A stretch of DNA of 64,000 nucleotides from Manihot esculenta (GCF_001659605.2 NC_035162.2:30384153-30448152); one strand, 5' to 3'; shown: positions 21,879 through 34,024, numbered from the stretch's first letter. The notes: generated by a model not told the origin, from the letters alone. Program-made: numbers and translations.

Positions 21879-24147
21879 AATACCCGGCTACACCCGGCAT
21901 CAGAATTCTTACCGTTCGGTGGGATTCAAGGATGTCAGAGGTTTCCTGAGGGTAGAGTGAAGGTTTTCTAAAATGTTTTAACGTATTTTAACGGTTTGAT
22001 TAGGAAATAGCTGAGTTTTAGGGAGAAATGGCCAAAGGAGTGTCTGTCATGTTCAGCCCCCGAATGTGAAGTTCGGCCGCCGAAAGTGCCCAATGTTCGG
22101 CCCCCGAATGTTAAGTTCGGCCCCCGAAAGTTGCATGGTTTTGCATGCAGTTTCGGCAGTCGAAACTGGGATGGTCGGCTAAGCTGTGCATGCTCCTCAG
22201 TCCGTGGTTTGGCCAGCTGTTGCCTCCAGATCATGGCTATAGGATTAGGCCACGTCTCCCATGACTCATCTGCAAGCTTTAATCAGCTCATGCAAAGGGT
22301 TTGGTCATTTGCAAAGGGTTTGAACGTTTTGGAGAAAAAGAGAGAAAAGTGAGGTTTTGGGAATATTGGAAGAGGAGTGGCTGAGTTCAGTGGTCAGGTT
22401 GTTCCTCTTCTGTTTTCAAGAGGTAAGGGAAGTCTTTAAGTTTGTTTTAATGATTTATAACAGCTTTTAAAAGAGGTTAAGGGTAGAGTTATGGTTATAG
22501 GTTTCGTTTTGATGTTTTACTGGTTTATGCATGATTATGTGTTATGTGTGTTGATTGTTGGGGTTGATAGGTAGTTTTGGACCCCTTGGAGCATATACTT
22601 GAGTATATGTAAGTTGAGGTTTGGAGTTATGCATGTTTAGAGAGGAGGAAAAGATGGAGGAGCTAGGTTGCGGAAGAAGCTGAGTTCGTGAAGAACTCAG
22701 GTTCGGCAGCCGAAGAAGGATTCGGCCGCCGAACCCCTTGCATGGTGGATTAGACTGCCACAGCTTGCGCCTGAGTGCCTTGAGGTTCGGCTCTGTTTAG
22801 GGGTTTCGGCCTCCGAAAGTAGCCCCCGAAAGGGTTCGGCCGCCGAAAGAAGATATTCGGCTGCCGAAGGTACTTGAGTTTCGGCTCTGTTCAGGACATT
22901 CGGCCGCCGAACCTGCCGCCGAATGTGTTCTGTCCAGCCTTCTTTTGCATGCTTTGTGTGATTGTTTTTAGAGGTTCAGAAGGGGTTATGGGGGATTGGT
23001 TAAGAGTTTATAAGAGTATGTTTGACACCTCATTCGAGTCCATTTGTGTAGGATTGGACCCGACAGTTCAGGGAGGTCGTCAGGATTAGCAGTTGCAGAG
23101 TCAGTACAGTTTCTGCCAGAGGAGCAGAGGTGAGTAGAACTAAACTTAAGATTTTATAGTAAAATAACAGAATGCTTGTTAGCATAGTTCATGCATCATG
23201 AATGCCATGATATGTATTAGGGTGATTGCATTAGAATCACAAAGATGGTGCATTGTGTTATCATTGTTTATGAGGATTGGACCAAGGAGACATCAATAGC
23301 CCATCGAGGGAGTTTTGAGGTCATGTCTAATCCAAGATGTGGAATGTTTGAGTTGTGACACATTTCATATTAAATGTGTATGAATGAACTGTTTTCAGTG
23401 TTTCTACTCACTGGGCTTTATAGCTCATCCCTTTCCCTTAATCCCAGTTTTTTTGCAGGGTCAGAGTAGCTGGGAAGTGAGAAGCAACAGAGTTATGGCT
23501 TCAGTATGCTTATGTATCATTTACAGATGTAATAAACAGTCAGATAGTGTGCTTGTGGTTTAGTATGTGCTTTGCCTATAGTATGTGTTATCCCTTGTGT
23601 ATGCATGTATCCTGTTTCCAGTTTCTTGATGAGAAATGAGTCAATCCAGGCTTAATAAATGTTGTGTTTTGAAAACCCAGTGAATATAACTGTGAGGGAA
23701 GACAGGGATTACTTCCTTTGACCCAAGACCAGTGCGGAGGAAAGACCAGGTTTGATTCCTGTGATCCATAGAGAGGCCAATAGAGAAGACCAGGTTTGAT
23801 TCCTGTGACTCTATGGTAGCCAAGTTAACTGCTGATATGCTGACCCTTACAGAGTGGGTTCTATGACACAGCGCATAGTGCATGGAGGTTACTTGGTAGA
23901 GTATCACTGGTGTAGTACAGCTAGCCCTAGGGGCTAGTTCAGATTGGTATATCTGAGTGGTTTTAAGGTTAAGTCTGGTAGTCTTTCAGAAAAGTATTCC
24001 AGTTGTTGGATCATGCATGGGATTTGAACTGGTACACAGAGTACAGGATAGGCTTACTACGGGTCTAGGCGGCCTTAAGCCGATCTGGATCCTAGTGCCG
24101 AGCGGTTCGGGCCGTTATAGAGAGGTACCGGTTTCCGGGCTGTTACA
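21879..24147 (+). repeat. Element F 5' LTR (2269 bp)
   Basis: It runs from TGTAATACCC to GGGCTGTTACA. It carries dyad motifs (about 22075-22160 and 22700-22925), donor-like GGTAAGG (22421) and GGTGAGT (23128), and the conserved ACTCACTGGGCT block (23405-23460). Confidence 0.93.
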
Positions 24148-24149
24148 GA

Positions 24150-24161
24150 TGGTATCAGAGC
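24150..24161 (+). other. Element F primer-binding site
   Basis: TGGTATCAGAGC is complementary to the initiator-Met tRNA 3' end and lies 2 nt after the LTR. Confidence 0.92.
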
Positions 24162-24421
24162 ATAGGTGCCTCAAAAGTACGGTGTGTGAGCATGTTTGTT
24201 CAAGGATTAGAGATCCCACATCGGAAAGAGGTTGCTTCAGTATAGAAAGGCAAGCACAATAAGTAAAAAATCATGTCCACTAGGTTGTTAAGTTTTGTTT
24301 TGCATGCTGCTATGAAATGCCATGATGTATGCTATGCATGTATATGTGCTAGTTCATGTGTCGTTCATATATGTGTGCTCATGTTTGTCTATTTGTGTTT
24401 TGTGTTTTCAGAAGAGCTAAG

Positions 24422-25045
24422 ATGAGTGGTGTTAGTCCACAGATTGATTCAGATCCGTCTGAAGGGTCGTTTGATGAAAGCAGGGAAGGAATGGATCGAG
24501 GGAGAGTACCTGGAGTTAGGAAAGAGATGGAAGGGGATGTGCAAAGAAGGGAGATAGGTGTACAGGTGACGTTGGATGAAAGGTCTTCAGAAACTGCCCA
24601 GACCAAAGATTCTAAGATGTCAGGTATAGGAGAAAATGAACCCTCCTCTTGGAGTACAGCTACTTGGAAAGGAGTGAAGTGGGGGAGAAAGAAAAAAGTT
24701 AGAGGCCTTAAAGGGTCAAAGAAAAAGGAGTTCTGGAATAGGATAAACCCTCGTTTATATAGTGATGCTGGTCCGAGTGCTGGTATAGGTGGACCAAAAT
24801 GTCTGAGGTGTGGAAGGTTGCATAAGGGAGTCTGTCGTGTAGGGATAACAGGATGTTATAGGTGTGGTCAGGAAGGGCATATGATACGTGAGTGTCCTGT
24901 TGCGCCTTGGATAGTTCAGTCCCAGCGGACATTTTCTGGTAGAGCTGTTCAGCAGGGGATAGTCCCATCAGATTCAGTGGTGCCAGGTATGCTCATTTTG
25001 AGAGTCTTGATGTGTATGGTTCTTTTGTGGACCCTAGTGGGATAG
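24422..25045 (+). pseudogene. Element F gag remnant (capsid deleted, zinc knuckles kept)
   Basis: ATG at 24422 follows an acceptor-like TTTTCAG. About 207 codons are open. The N-terminal part is diverged from the other copies, and the capsid segment present elsewhere ([10 protein letters not shown] through KMEAS) is missing. The two zinc knuckles are intact: CLRCGRLHKGVC and CYRCGQEGHMIREC. The frame then runs into a damaged protease start (VDP in place of MDPGA) and stops. It could encode a small nucleic-acid-binding peptide, but nothing shows that it does. Confidence 0.75.
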
Positions 25046-25895
25046 ATCAGAAAAAAAAAAGAAAAAAGAGGAAAAGAAAAAGTAACAGTGATCGTAGAAA
25101 GAGATTAGAATAAGTCTGGGATTGGGTGGTAGTGAGGCAAGGAAAAGGGTGAGCCTTTTCTTCAGCAGATTCCCGAGAGAAGTTCCATTAGCTTTAGCCT
25201 GGATCTTTACCCTGACGTAATAGGAGGCTAACACATCGAATACGGCGACGTTAGGTACGTTCGTTTGTACGTATTCGGATGTGTATACTGTTTGTGTTGG
25301 ACCCTAGTGTTTCGCTTTTCCTGTTGTTGTGAGCTGTTGATAGGATGGGTTTGATGACTTCTGGGCTTAGCGTGTTTTCTCTGGGTCAGTGGACCGGAGT
25401 GTGATCCATCTGAGGTAGAGTCAGTCAGTTCAGTTCAGAGGTTATGGTGAGTAGATGCAATCCAGCTGACCTTATGGTTCTAGAAGTGACTGTATGATGT
25501 CATTCTAGGGCGGATTGATGCATTACTCATGGTACTACCTGTGTCCATAGAGACAAGGTAGGGGAATTGGATGGATTAGGCAGTCCTTTAGTGGGACAGT
25601 GTCTAGTGGTGCCTAGAAGTTGATGTCAGTCCATCAAGCTCATGGTTATTCAGGAAAGGTTATCAGAGGGTTGTGAGCAAGTTTGTCGGGACAGGGAATC
25701 AGCCTCAGTGCCCTTTACTAGAAGAGAGGTCTAGATGTTTCCCAGAATAGCTGTCAGGTTTACCATCTGTTAGGGACTTAGAGTTTGGAATGAGAATGAT
25801 ATCTGGCCGCAGAATCATTTCTTTCCTTCTACCCTACAGGATGGCACCTGCAGAGAAAGAGAGAGTTCAGAAGAGTCAGAAAAGTATAAGAGAGC
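25046..25895 (+). pseudogene. Element F scrambled protease/pol remnants
   Basis: An A-rich patch (25050-25080) is followed by a second, diverged copy of the gag end and protease start (GAGGCTAACACATCGAATAC at 25226). Decayed protease sequence follows, and then the PPYRMAP motif region (about 25838). There is no open frame. The region ends where the residual 3' LTR begins. Confidence 0.75.
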
Positions 25896-26075
25896 GTTAA
25901 GTCTGGTAGTCTTTCAGAAAAGTATTCCAGTTGTTGGATCATGCATGGGATTTGAACTGGAACACAGAGTACAGGATAGGCTTACTACGGGTCTAGGCGG
26001 CCTTAAGCCGATCTGGATCCTAGTGCCGAGCGGTTCGGGCCGTTACAGAGAGGTACCGATTTCCGGGCTGTTACA
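25896..26075 (+). repeat. Element F 3' LTR remnant (last 180 bp)
   Basis: It matches 23968-24147 over its full length, including GGGCTGTTACA. The rest of the 3' LTR is gone. Confidence 0.9.
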
Positions 26076-26336
26076 AGCAGTGAGTCAGCTGCTTCAGTCT
26101 TTGTTAGAGCTAGCTGAGGTGAGTAGAATAAACCTTACATTTTAAAGCAAATAATTATAAAGTTTTGAGCATGTTCATGCATCATGAATGCCATGTGATG
26201 ATTTAGGTTGTTTGCATTAGAATTCACGAATATGTTGCATTGCATTCTATGATGTTGATGTGGATTGGTTATTGGATGATCCTTTAGTCCTCATATGATG
26301 TGATATGATGATGATACGGCATGATATGGTATGGAA

Positions 26337-26483
26337 GTCCGGTTGACCCATTCTACGTCCCGGCACTATGTTAAGAGAAAGACCGGTTGACCCATTCTAC
26401 GTCCCGGCACAGTTGGACTGTTATGTTATGTTATGTTATGTTAAGGGAAAGACCGGTTGACCCATTCTACGTCCCGGCACAAT
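26337..26483 (+). repeat. Hairpin-unit array in LTR G
   Basis: Three copies of the core CCATTCTACGTCCCGGCA, each preceded by GACCGG or TCCGG, are separated by a GTTATGTTATG stretch. The CCGG arms pair across the core. B, C and E instead have CCAGG/CCTGG arms at the same place. Confidence 0.75.
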
Positions 26484-27121
26484 TGGACCATGTAGAGGAC
26501 TATTGGTGACAATACCATCCGAGATGTGATTTGTTGTGATATGTTGCATTACATGAGAGCATAAGAATTTAAATATTTTTATTATTCTGCTCACTGGGCT
26601 CTAGTAGCTCACCCCTCTCCCTAATCCCCCAGGTTTGCAGGTACGGGCTAGACAGAGAAGTCAAGATGTATGAAGTCTTGTGTATATAATAGTTAGAGTG
26701 TGGACATGATAAATTGTAAGAGGTTGTAATGTAAAGTTTTGAATAGTCATGTTATGTATAATGATATTGAGGATTAGAAATTGTGCTTGACCCTATGAGT
26801 TTTGTTATCCCCTTTGAAACATGATCTATGTTTTATGATGTTTATGTTCTACCAAGCTTGTGTATGATGAGATACCCCATTGGAGCATTTGATGAGAGCT
26901 CCAATGTGAGGTTTATGTTTATGTTTCAGTATATGTTTATGTGCATGCATAGGTTGAGCTTGGTAAAGAAAAGAAAAGTTCAAATTTTTATGTATGATTG
27001 TTGATCATGTATGGGATTAAACAGGTTTACAGGATGCATGTCAAGCTTGCTACGGGTCCTGGCGGCCTTATACCGATTTGGATCCTAGCGCCGGTAGCGG
27101 TCCTATTTTCGGGTCGTTACA

Positions 27122-27784
27122 TCGTTAATTTTATCGCTGGGTCCGGCTGTGACTATGTGGATAACCCCTACAGATTCTTGGTCAGAATTGTCAGGAGTTA
27201 TCACATCAGTTTGAGCTTCCTCTCTTTTTTATTTTTCTGGCAAACTTCCAAAGTGTGACATCCCTTATCAGTCTTTCAATTTCATCTTTCAGTTACCAAT
27301 ATTCCTCCGTCGTATTCCATGGTCTTTGTGAAAACGACAGTACTTGATCCTATTTCATTTTTATTTACTTTCTCGGGATTGAGCTTGGGGGGCCACTTAA
27401 CCTCCTTGTCATTTTTCTTTATCCATATTAAAATGCGTGTCTGTGAGTCATTTATTGGAGTATAATGCTTATACATACTTTGGTCATCCCTCGTTTAGAC
27501 ATGGAGTAACTACTGTGGACTCCTTCATGTCATTGCCTTTCTAGCTTTTGGTTTGCCCTTTTTTCCTTTTTTAGTGCTTCGACTTTGTCATCCAGTCTAA
27601 TATACTTTTGGGCCTTGTCTATCAACTATTGATATGTTAAGGTTGGATTTTTTTATCAAGAAACCCATGAACTTGATGTTGTGTTTTTCTTTCTTCAATG
27701 CTTCACACGTTATCTTATGACCTAACTCTTCCACTTGTATAGCCTCGGTATTGAACCATGAGATAAACCTCCTTAAAGACTCGC
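27122..27784 (-). pseudogene. Tat-lineage gag/protease-linker remnant
   Basis: A minus-strand reading shows EGESLRRFISWFNTEA near 27780-27730, which fits the retrotransposon gag family signature (GESL..F..RFN.EA). Further down, GVIHIVTAGP (near 27140) resembles the segment just before the Tat protease. Several stops and frame changes lie between. It is directly followed (leftward) by LTR G and then by integrase tail sequence, so most of pol is missing. Confidence 0.6.
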
Positions 27785-27789
27785 CCTCT

Positions 27790-29182
27790 TGACTGTGCGG
27801 TTGTCGAAGCCGGTCAAATATAACCTTTTTAGCTATCCACAATTTTACAACTGTAGATAGTGGTAAAGGATCGAATCCACAAGGAATTGATACTCACCTA
27901 TTCTTCTTATCAAATACCAAGTAAATAAATAGACAATAAAAGTAAAATTGGGGGTTTTGAGATTGATGAACTAAACTAGAATTAAAAGCAATAAAGTAAA
28001 GCAAATAATAAAGTAAAGAAGATTCAAATATGAGAAAAGCTCTAGTTGAAGAATTGGATCCACTTCAGTTGTTGGGATTGATCATTTACACTTAGGTTCC
28101 TTTATTTGTTTTAATAAATTAGTTATGGAGGTGGAAGACGCTTCTCACCACCATATCCCTCCTTAAGCATAGATTAACTAGGAAACGTTCTCTAATTAAT
28201 CACTAATCAACAAGTTGCCAAGGAACGTCTTTGGGGCTTTTAGCATCAATCAACCGTTCATTGCATTAAGAAATAGAGAGACCTAATTCTAGCTACCCAA
28301 ACGTATGGTGATATCGCTAGGTTATGCAATCTTCTTGATTTTTACACCAAGAGTTACTTGTGTTTGAATAATCCAAACAATTATGGACTTAAAACTATCC
28401 AAACTAACAAATTATTACTTTGCAATCAAGAATCAATGGACCCTATTGATCTAAACAATAAAGCAACAATGGAATTAAGCATGAAATTGCATAAATATTG
28501 ATAAACAAAAGATAAATAATATATGTTCAGATCTCCCAATCCATAAACAACTTGAAGTTTCATCTAATCTTCAACTAGAAAAAGAGGTTTTAGCCACTCA
28601 TGGCTAAAACAAAACACAAAAAATAAAAGAAAGAGAAGATGAAAAGGAACTAGTCAGTGGCTTAGAGAGGAAGGCGTGCGACTCTTCAAATCCGAAAGTA
28701 GAGAAGCTTCTCTCTTGCTTGTTTCAGATCCTTTTATATTTGAAAGTGTTGCCCTAGGTTTCCTTGTTGAGATGGAGCTCTCTTTTGAATTTTAAATTTT
28801 AAATTTTGAATTCTTGGCAGGCAAGTGTATCTCCTTGAGATTTGGCTTCCTAAATAGGCAGAATTGAGTGCTGAGGTGTCTTCTCATATTTAATAAGGGA
28901 AAGACTTCTTGAAGATTTGAAATTTGAATTTTCCACTACTCTATTGTCTGTACTTTCCTTATTTATCTTCACTTCAGTTGCAACTTGGCTTGGGCAAACA
29001 ACTTGGGCAAACCATGCTTGTTCTCCTTTATCCTCTTTTAGGCAGTTTTAATAGCATTTTCACAAAATTACCTCTTTACGCCATTTTCTGCAAAATAAGA
29101 TCAAAACCAAAAAATTAGGCAGAAAATGTGTAAATTAACATTAATAACAACATGACAAATGGGTCTAAATTTGGTCCGATCA
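27790..29182 (-). mobile_element. S2: complete solo LTR of family S (1393 bp), target duplication CCTCT
   Basis: It starts TGACTGTGCGG and ends GGTCCGATCA, the reverse orientation of the copy at 31737-33333. CCTCT flanks both sides (27785-27789 and 29183-29187). No internal region is present, so this is an LTR-LTR recombination product. It splits the Tat gag frame within the EGESL signature: the gag reading resumes on the far side of the insertion. Confidence 0.88.
28587..28610 (-). other. S-family hairpin (copy in S2)
   Basis: The arms GTTTTAGCCA and TGGCTAAAAC are perfectly complementary around CTCA. The partner copy at 32445-32468 has C and G at one pair position where this copy has T and A. 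Confidence 0.75.
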
Positions 29183-29330
29183 CCTCTCCTTGGCGGATCT
29201 TCCGAAGTCAGAGGACAGTTTTTTTGGGTGGTATACAAGTAATAAATCAATATTTAAATAGTGTAGCGAACTACATAAAATTCTGAATCAAACCTAGACT
29301 TAGATGTTGGTATCATTTCTGAGCTAAACT
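29183..29330 (-). pseudogene. Upstream part of the broken Tat gag
   Basis: This continues the gag frame beyond S2 on the minus strand for a short distance (KIRQG before the GESL motif), then decays. The 5' part of the element was not found. Confidence 0.4.
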
Positions 29331-29339
29331 TATGAGTGT

Positions 29340-30109
29340 TGATAGAAACACTCGACACAACACGAAGTCGTTGACATTCTGAATATTAGTGTATTTGTCC
29401 AAGGCTATTATCTTGGACCTTTTTGTATGTCATTTTGTTTATCATTTTGTTTATTAATAAAAGAGGTTTTATTATCATTATTATTTATTTGCATCTTACA
29501 TAATAATGATTAATATCCTTGGTTACTTATTATTCTAATGATAATAATAAAATATGACTAGTATGATTATTGATTGATAATCATGAGATGATAATATATA
29601 TGTTGATATAAATCAATAATCATAGATATTTGTTAGAGAATAAAGTATTGGATGGACCCATATTGAGATCACTACATGGGTTATTGTCATAAGTGAATCT
29701 CAAGACAGTTACGATTTAATCCTTTGACTTGAGATTGTCATACTTTCCAACATAAGGACGATTGAACATAATAGAAATTATGTAGAGGATATTGAACAAT
29801 CAAGATAGAATTTGTCCCTCTCTTTGAGAGAGATATATTCTGGGCCCCTCGATAAATGAGACTGAGAAATGCATGGCCGTGCTCAAATGAATTGATAATG
29901 TTATCAATATCATTTGTTTTTATCAGTCTACTTAGAGATCGAGAAATCATAAGTTTGAACATTATAAGTTTGACATTGACCATGATTTATGTTCAAACTA
30001 GATATTGTGTGGCAAATGGATTAATACATGTTCTGTTTATTAGGCTTTATCGGACTATGAATCCTCATATTAATTAGGTAGTCATAACGTCTTGCTAGAG
30101 GTCGCTTAT
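29340..30109 (+). repeat. Probable Copia-type LTR, first half (split by element D)
   Basis: It ends in CTTAT, which is repeated after D at 60521-60525, and its continuation (60526-61224) leads into a primer site. The start is uncertain; TGTTGATAGAAACACTCG at about 29339 is a candidate. I recall similar text in plant Copia LTRs but cannot confirm it. Confidence 0.5.
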
Positions 30110-31736
30110 TGTAATGACCCGGAAACCGGACCACTACCGGCGCTAGAATCCTGATCGACTTAAGGTCGCCGGGACCCGTAGCATGCCTAACATACATCCT
30201 GTATACCTGTTAAATCCCATACATGATCATACATTAACATAAAAACTTTAAACTTTCCATCTACCAAGCTTGACTTGTGCATGCACTAAACTCAATGCAT
30301 AAAAACCCCACACCAGAGCCCTCATCAAATGCTCTAGTTGGGTCAATATTACATACATCAAGCTTGGTTTTCATTACATCAATAAAAGCATACATAAGGA
30401 TCATGTATAAAAAGGGATTAACCATAAACTCTAGGGTCAAGCACAATACTAATCCTCAATCCATAATATTACATTTCGATACAAAACCTTACATTACATT
30501 ACATGTCATATCATGTCCACTACTAAACTATTACACATAAAACACCTTTACTCTTGCTGACCTCTTGATCTATCCTGAGCCTGCAAACCTGGGGGTTAAG
30601 GGAAAAGGGTGAGCTACTAGAGCCCAGTGAGCAGAACAGTAAAACATTATATTAAAACATATAATTTTATGGAATGCATCACATCACAAACAAAACACAT
30701 CAAGGATGGACTTGTCACCAATAGCGCTCTACATAATCCAACCGTGCCAGGGCGTAGAACGGGCCTCTGGTCTTTCCCTTAAACATAACATAACATAACA
30801 TTCCAAGGTGCCAGTGGCGTAGAATGGGCCTCTAGTCTTTCTCTTACATCGTGCCAGGGGCGTAGAATGGGCCTTCCTGGACTTCCATACCGTATCATCA
30901 TCATATCATATCGAGGACTAATGGGTCATCCAATATCCATCCACATCAACATCATATTATGCAATGCAACATATTCGTGAATTCTAATGCAAACAATCTA
31001 ATACATAGCATGGCATTCGTGATGCATGAACATGCTCAAAATTCAGTTACTTTAAAACATAAAGTTCAGTTCTACTCACCTCTGGCCGACTCTGAACAGA
31101 CTCTGAAGCAGCTATCTCACTGCTGGGTTTCTCGGTTCCTCAGGTCCGAATCTACACAGGTGGACTCAAATGAGGGACCAAACATACACTAACATGACTC
31201 TAAACAACTCCCCAAAACCCCCCTAAAACATCCTAAAACATGCATGCAAAACAGGCAAAGGAAGGCTGGATAGGGGACTTTCGGCGGTAGGTTCAGCGGC
31301 CGAAGGTCCCTCCAGATCCCAAAGTCACCATCCTTCGGGGGCAGGTTCGGCGGCCGAAACTCCATTCCAGAGCCGAAAGTCCAACTTTCGGGGGCGAGCT
31401 TAGGCGGCCAAAGTTTGCCTCCACAGGCATGTTCGGCGGCCGAACCTGAGTTCTTCCAGAATGAGAGAACTCAAGCCTCTCTCACACATTTGCCTCCCAA
31501 ACCCTCCAAAGCCGAACCTGAGTTCTTCCAGAATGGGAGAACTCAAGCCTGTCTCACACATTTGCCTCCCAAACCCTCCAAACTCATACACAACACTCCC
31601 AAGCATGCATAAACATGTATTCAAGCATATAGGGGTCTCAAAGTAGCCTAAACCCCAACAAACATCACATTTAATATCATATTAACACACATTACCCATA
31701 AAACTAACATAAACCCTAACCTTTAGATATACTCCC

Positions 31737-33333
31737 TGATAGAGCATATTTTAGTCCATATTATCATGATCTTTTTGATGTTTATTTACATCTTTTCTGC
31801 CTAATTTTGTGGTTTTAATCATGTTTTGCAGATATTAGGTGCAAAGGAACATTCTGGAGAAAATGCTCTTAAAACTGCCAAAAACTACCAAATATGGAAA
31901 GTGCCAAAGAAGGAAAGTTTTTTGAAATTCAAATCTCCAAGATTCATATTCAAAATTTGAATTTCAAGATCCAGCTTATTAAGGAAGCCAAATTCAAAGA
32001 TCACATGTTTCCCCTTTCATGCATTGCACATTCAAAATTCAAATTGCAAAGGAGGCTCCACCTTCCTTATTAGTGCATGGGTGGCAAGGAGAGAGTGAAT
32101 GCAAGTCATGGGCACCTTGGGCAGCAACTTGAAGACACTAGGGCAGCAAGCAAAGACCAAAGAGCCCATTCCTTGCAATTGAAGACAAGTCCCACGTTTT
32201 TCCCTTCACACATGTGCATAGATGGCACATCTTGGACCAAGGGTATTTTGGGCAGCCTCTAAAAGATGCATGGACAGCCAAGAAACCCTAGCCAGCCTCT
32301 CAAGACATATTTAAAGGCTTCAAGAAGACCAAGAGAGGCAGATTGCAACTCCCCCAATTCGGCCAAGCAAGGGCAGCCGGCGCACCTCCTCCATCTCCAC
32401 CTTCGGTTCTTCATCTTTTGCTTTCCCCTTTTATTTTCTATTTTGTTTCAGCCATGAATGGCTGAAACCTTCTATTCTAGTTGAGGATTGGTTGAAACTA
32501 AGGTTGTTTAATGGATTGTGAGATCTGATCATAAACTATTGTCTTTGATTTTGTTCAATATTCATGCAATTGATGCTTTAGATCCATGATTGCTTTGTTG
32601 TTTTGATCAAATTGGCCACTTGGTTCTTGATTGCAAGGTAATTGATTGTTAGTTGGGATTATTTTTAGTCCGTAATTGCTGGAAATATTCTGACCTAAGA
32701 ACACTTGGTGTAAAAACCAAGGAATTGCATGATCTAGCATCATCTTCATGCGTTTGGAGTAGCTAGGATTGGATCTCTCTATTTCTTCATGCAATTGACA
32801 ATTGTTTTGATGCCTATGGCCCAAGGACGTTCCTTGGCAATTTGTTGATTAGCAATTGATTAGAGGACGTTCCCTAATTGATTTATTCATAAGGAGAGAC
32901 ATGGTGGTGAGAAGCGTTTTCCACCCCCATAACCAATCTATTGAATCAATCAAGATAAACTAAGTTTCAATGATCAATCCAAACAACCAAGGTGGATCCA
33001 TACCTTCAACTAGACTTTTCTCATATTGAATTCTCTTTTATTTTAATTAGTTGCTTGTTTGATTGCTTTCAGTTGTGATTTAGTTACTTTCGGTAGTTTG
33101 TTAATCAAAACAATCTCAAAACCCCCCCTTTTTACTTTTTTTGCACTTTAGTTCTATTCCGCTTTCAGTTACTTGCTTTCAATTGTGCTTTCAGTTGATT
33201 CTCTTGGTTTTGTTGAGAAAAACAGATTGGTAATCAATTCTCTGTGGATTCGATCCTTTCACCACTATCTGCATTTGTAAATTGTTGATAACCAGAAAGG
33301 TTATTTTTGACCGGCTTCGACAACCGCGAGTCA
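31737..33333 (+). mobile_element. S: complete solo LTR (1597 bp), target duplication CTCCC
   Basis: It starts TGATAGAGCATATTTTAG and ends GACAACCGCGAGTCA. CTCCC flanks it at 31732-31736 and 33334-33338. The unoccupied site is seen in D's other LTR near 59930-59945. It has no coding region, primer site or second LTR. It is probably Tat/Ogre-type. Confidence 0.92.
32445..32468 (+). other. S-family hairpin (copy in S)
   Basis: The arms GTTTCAGCCAT and ATGGCTGAAAC are perfectly complementary around GA. Compare the covarying copy at 28587-28610. Confidence 0.75.
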
Positions 33334-33919
33334 CTCCCTAACATGCATCAAACTCCCTTAAAACCCTTCAAAACTTACTTAAAACATGAGAGAAGGGTAG
33401 GATCTCCACTCACCTCTTGAAGATCGAGAGGAGAGGCGATCCAAACTCGAAGATGGGAGAAATCGAGCTCCGGGGTCTCCAAGCTTCAAAACCTTGTTCT
33501 TTGCTCAAAAACTTCAAAACCAAGTTAAAACTTGTTAAAAACTTGAAGAGATTGGAGGAAAACTCAAAATCAACCAAAGGAGGGCGAAATCTCACCTATG
33601 CCCGAAAATAGGGGAAGAAAACTCGCCCATTTTCGGACAAGGGGCCTTTTATAGGTGGCTGGCCAGACCACCTTCGGGGGCCAAAAGAGCTTCCGCAAGT
33701 CACCAACGTTCGGCAGCCGAACATGACATCGGCGGCCGAACCTGGCTTTTCCCAACCTTGGTCTTTTCTTTCAAAACTCAATTTCTTTCTTCATTAAAAC
33801 CATGAATACATGTAAAAACATTTATAAAAAGACATATTTTACCCTTCTAGAGGTTTCTGACATCTGAGATTCCACCGGAAAGTAGGAATCCCGATGCCGG
33901 GGTCTAGCCGGGTATTACA

Positions 33920-33956
33920 TTCTCCCCCCCTTAAGAACATTCATCCCCGAATGTTC
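33920..33956 (-). other. Element D polypurine tract and adjacent hairpin
   Basis: The purine tract on the minus strand (33920-33933) abuts the LTR. The hairpin at 33935-33956 retains one of the two CpG sites in its arms. Confidence 0.8.
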
Positions 33957-34024
33957 CACAACAAGCACATGCATAGCATAAAACACATAACAAGAAGGAA
34001 GCACATAAAACAAAAACACTAACC

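Larger units (their letters stand above)
21879..26075 (+). mobile_element. Element F: internally deleted Tekay-type element with target duplication AGCAG
   Basis: It has a complete 5' LTR, primer site, shortened gag, scrambled protease remnants, and only the last 180 bp of the 3' LTR. AGCAG flanks both ends (21874-21878 and 26076-26080). One deletion therefore removed most of pol and the U3 side of the 3' LTR after insertion. It sits inside LTR G in the same orientation. Confidence 0.9.
21472..27121 (+). mobile_element. G: LTR with inverted copies of its U5 end at both sides (carries F)
   Basis: The left end starts TGTAACGACC and the right end finishes GGGTCGTTACA, so both termini are the same LTR end in opposite orientation. 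The outer 227 bp on each side are inverted copies. The middle (21699-21878 and 26081-26894) is plus-oriented LTR related to E, lacking its U3 start and part of its interior. Both flanks read TCGTT (21467-21471 and 27122-27126). Either this was inserted as one palindromic-ended molecule, or two inverted LTRs were fused by a deletion. Confidence 0.8.
30110..33919 (-). repeat. Element D 3' LTR, split by solo LTR S
   Basis: The net length is about 2208 bp after removing S and one CTTCC-type duplication (CTCCC). It contains hairpin units at 30740-30885, dyads near 31270-31450, and a short duplicated segment at 31440-31580 (AACTCAAGCCT blocks). Confidence 0.93.

Noticed and set aside
21879..24147. 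F as a solo LTR
   Set aside because: The primer site, gag zinc knuckles and a residual 3' LTR end with matching AGCAG show an internally deleted full element.
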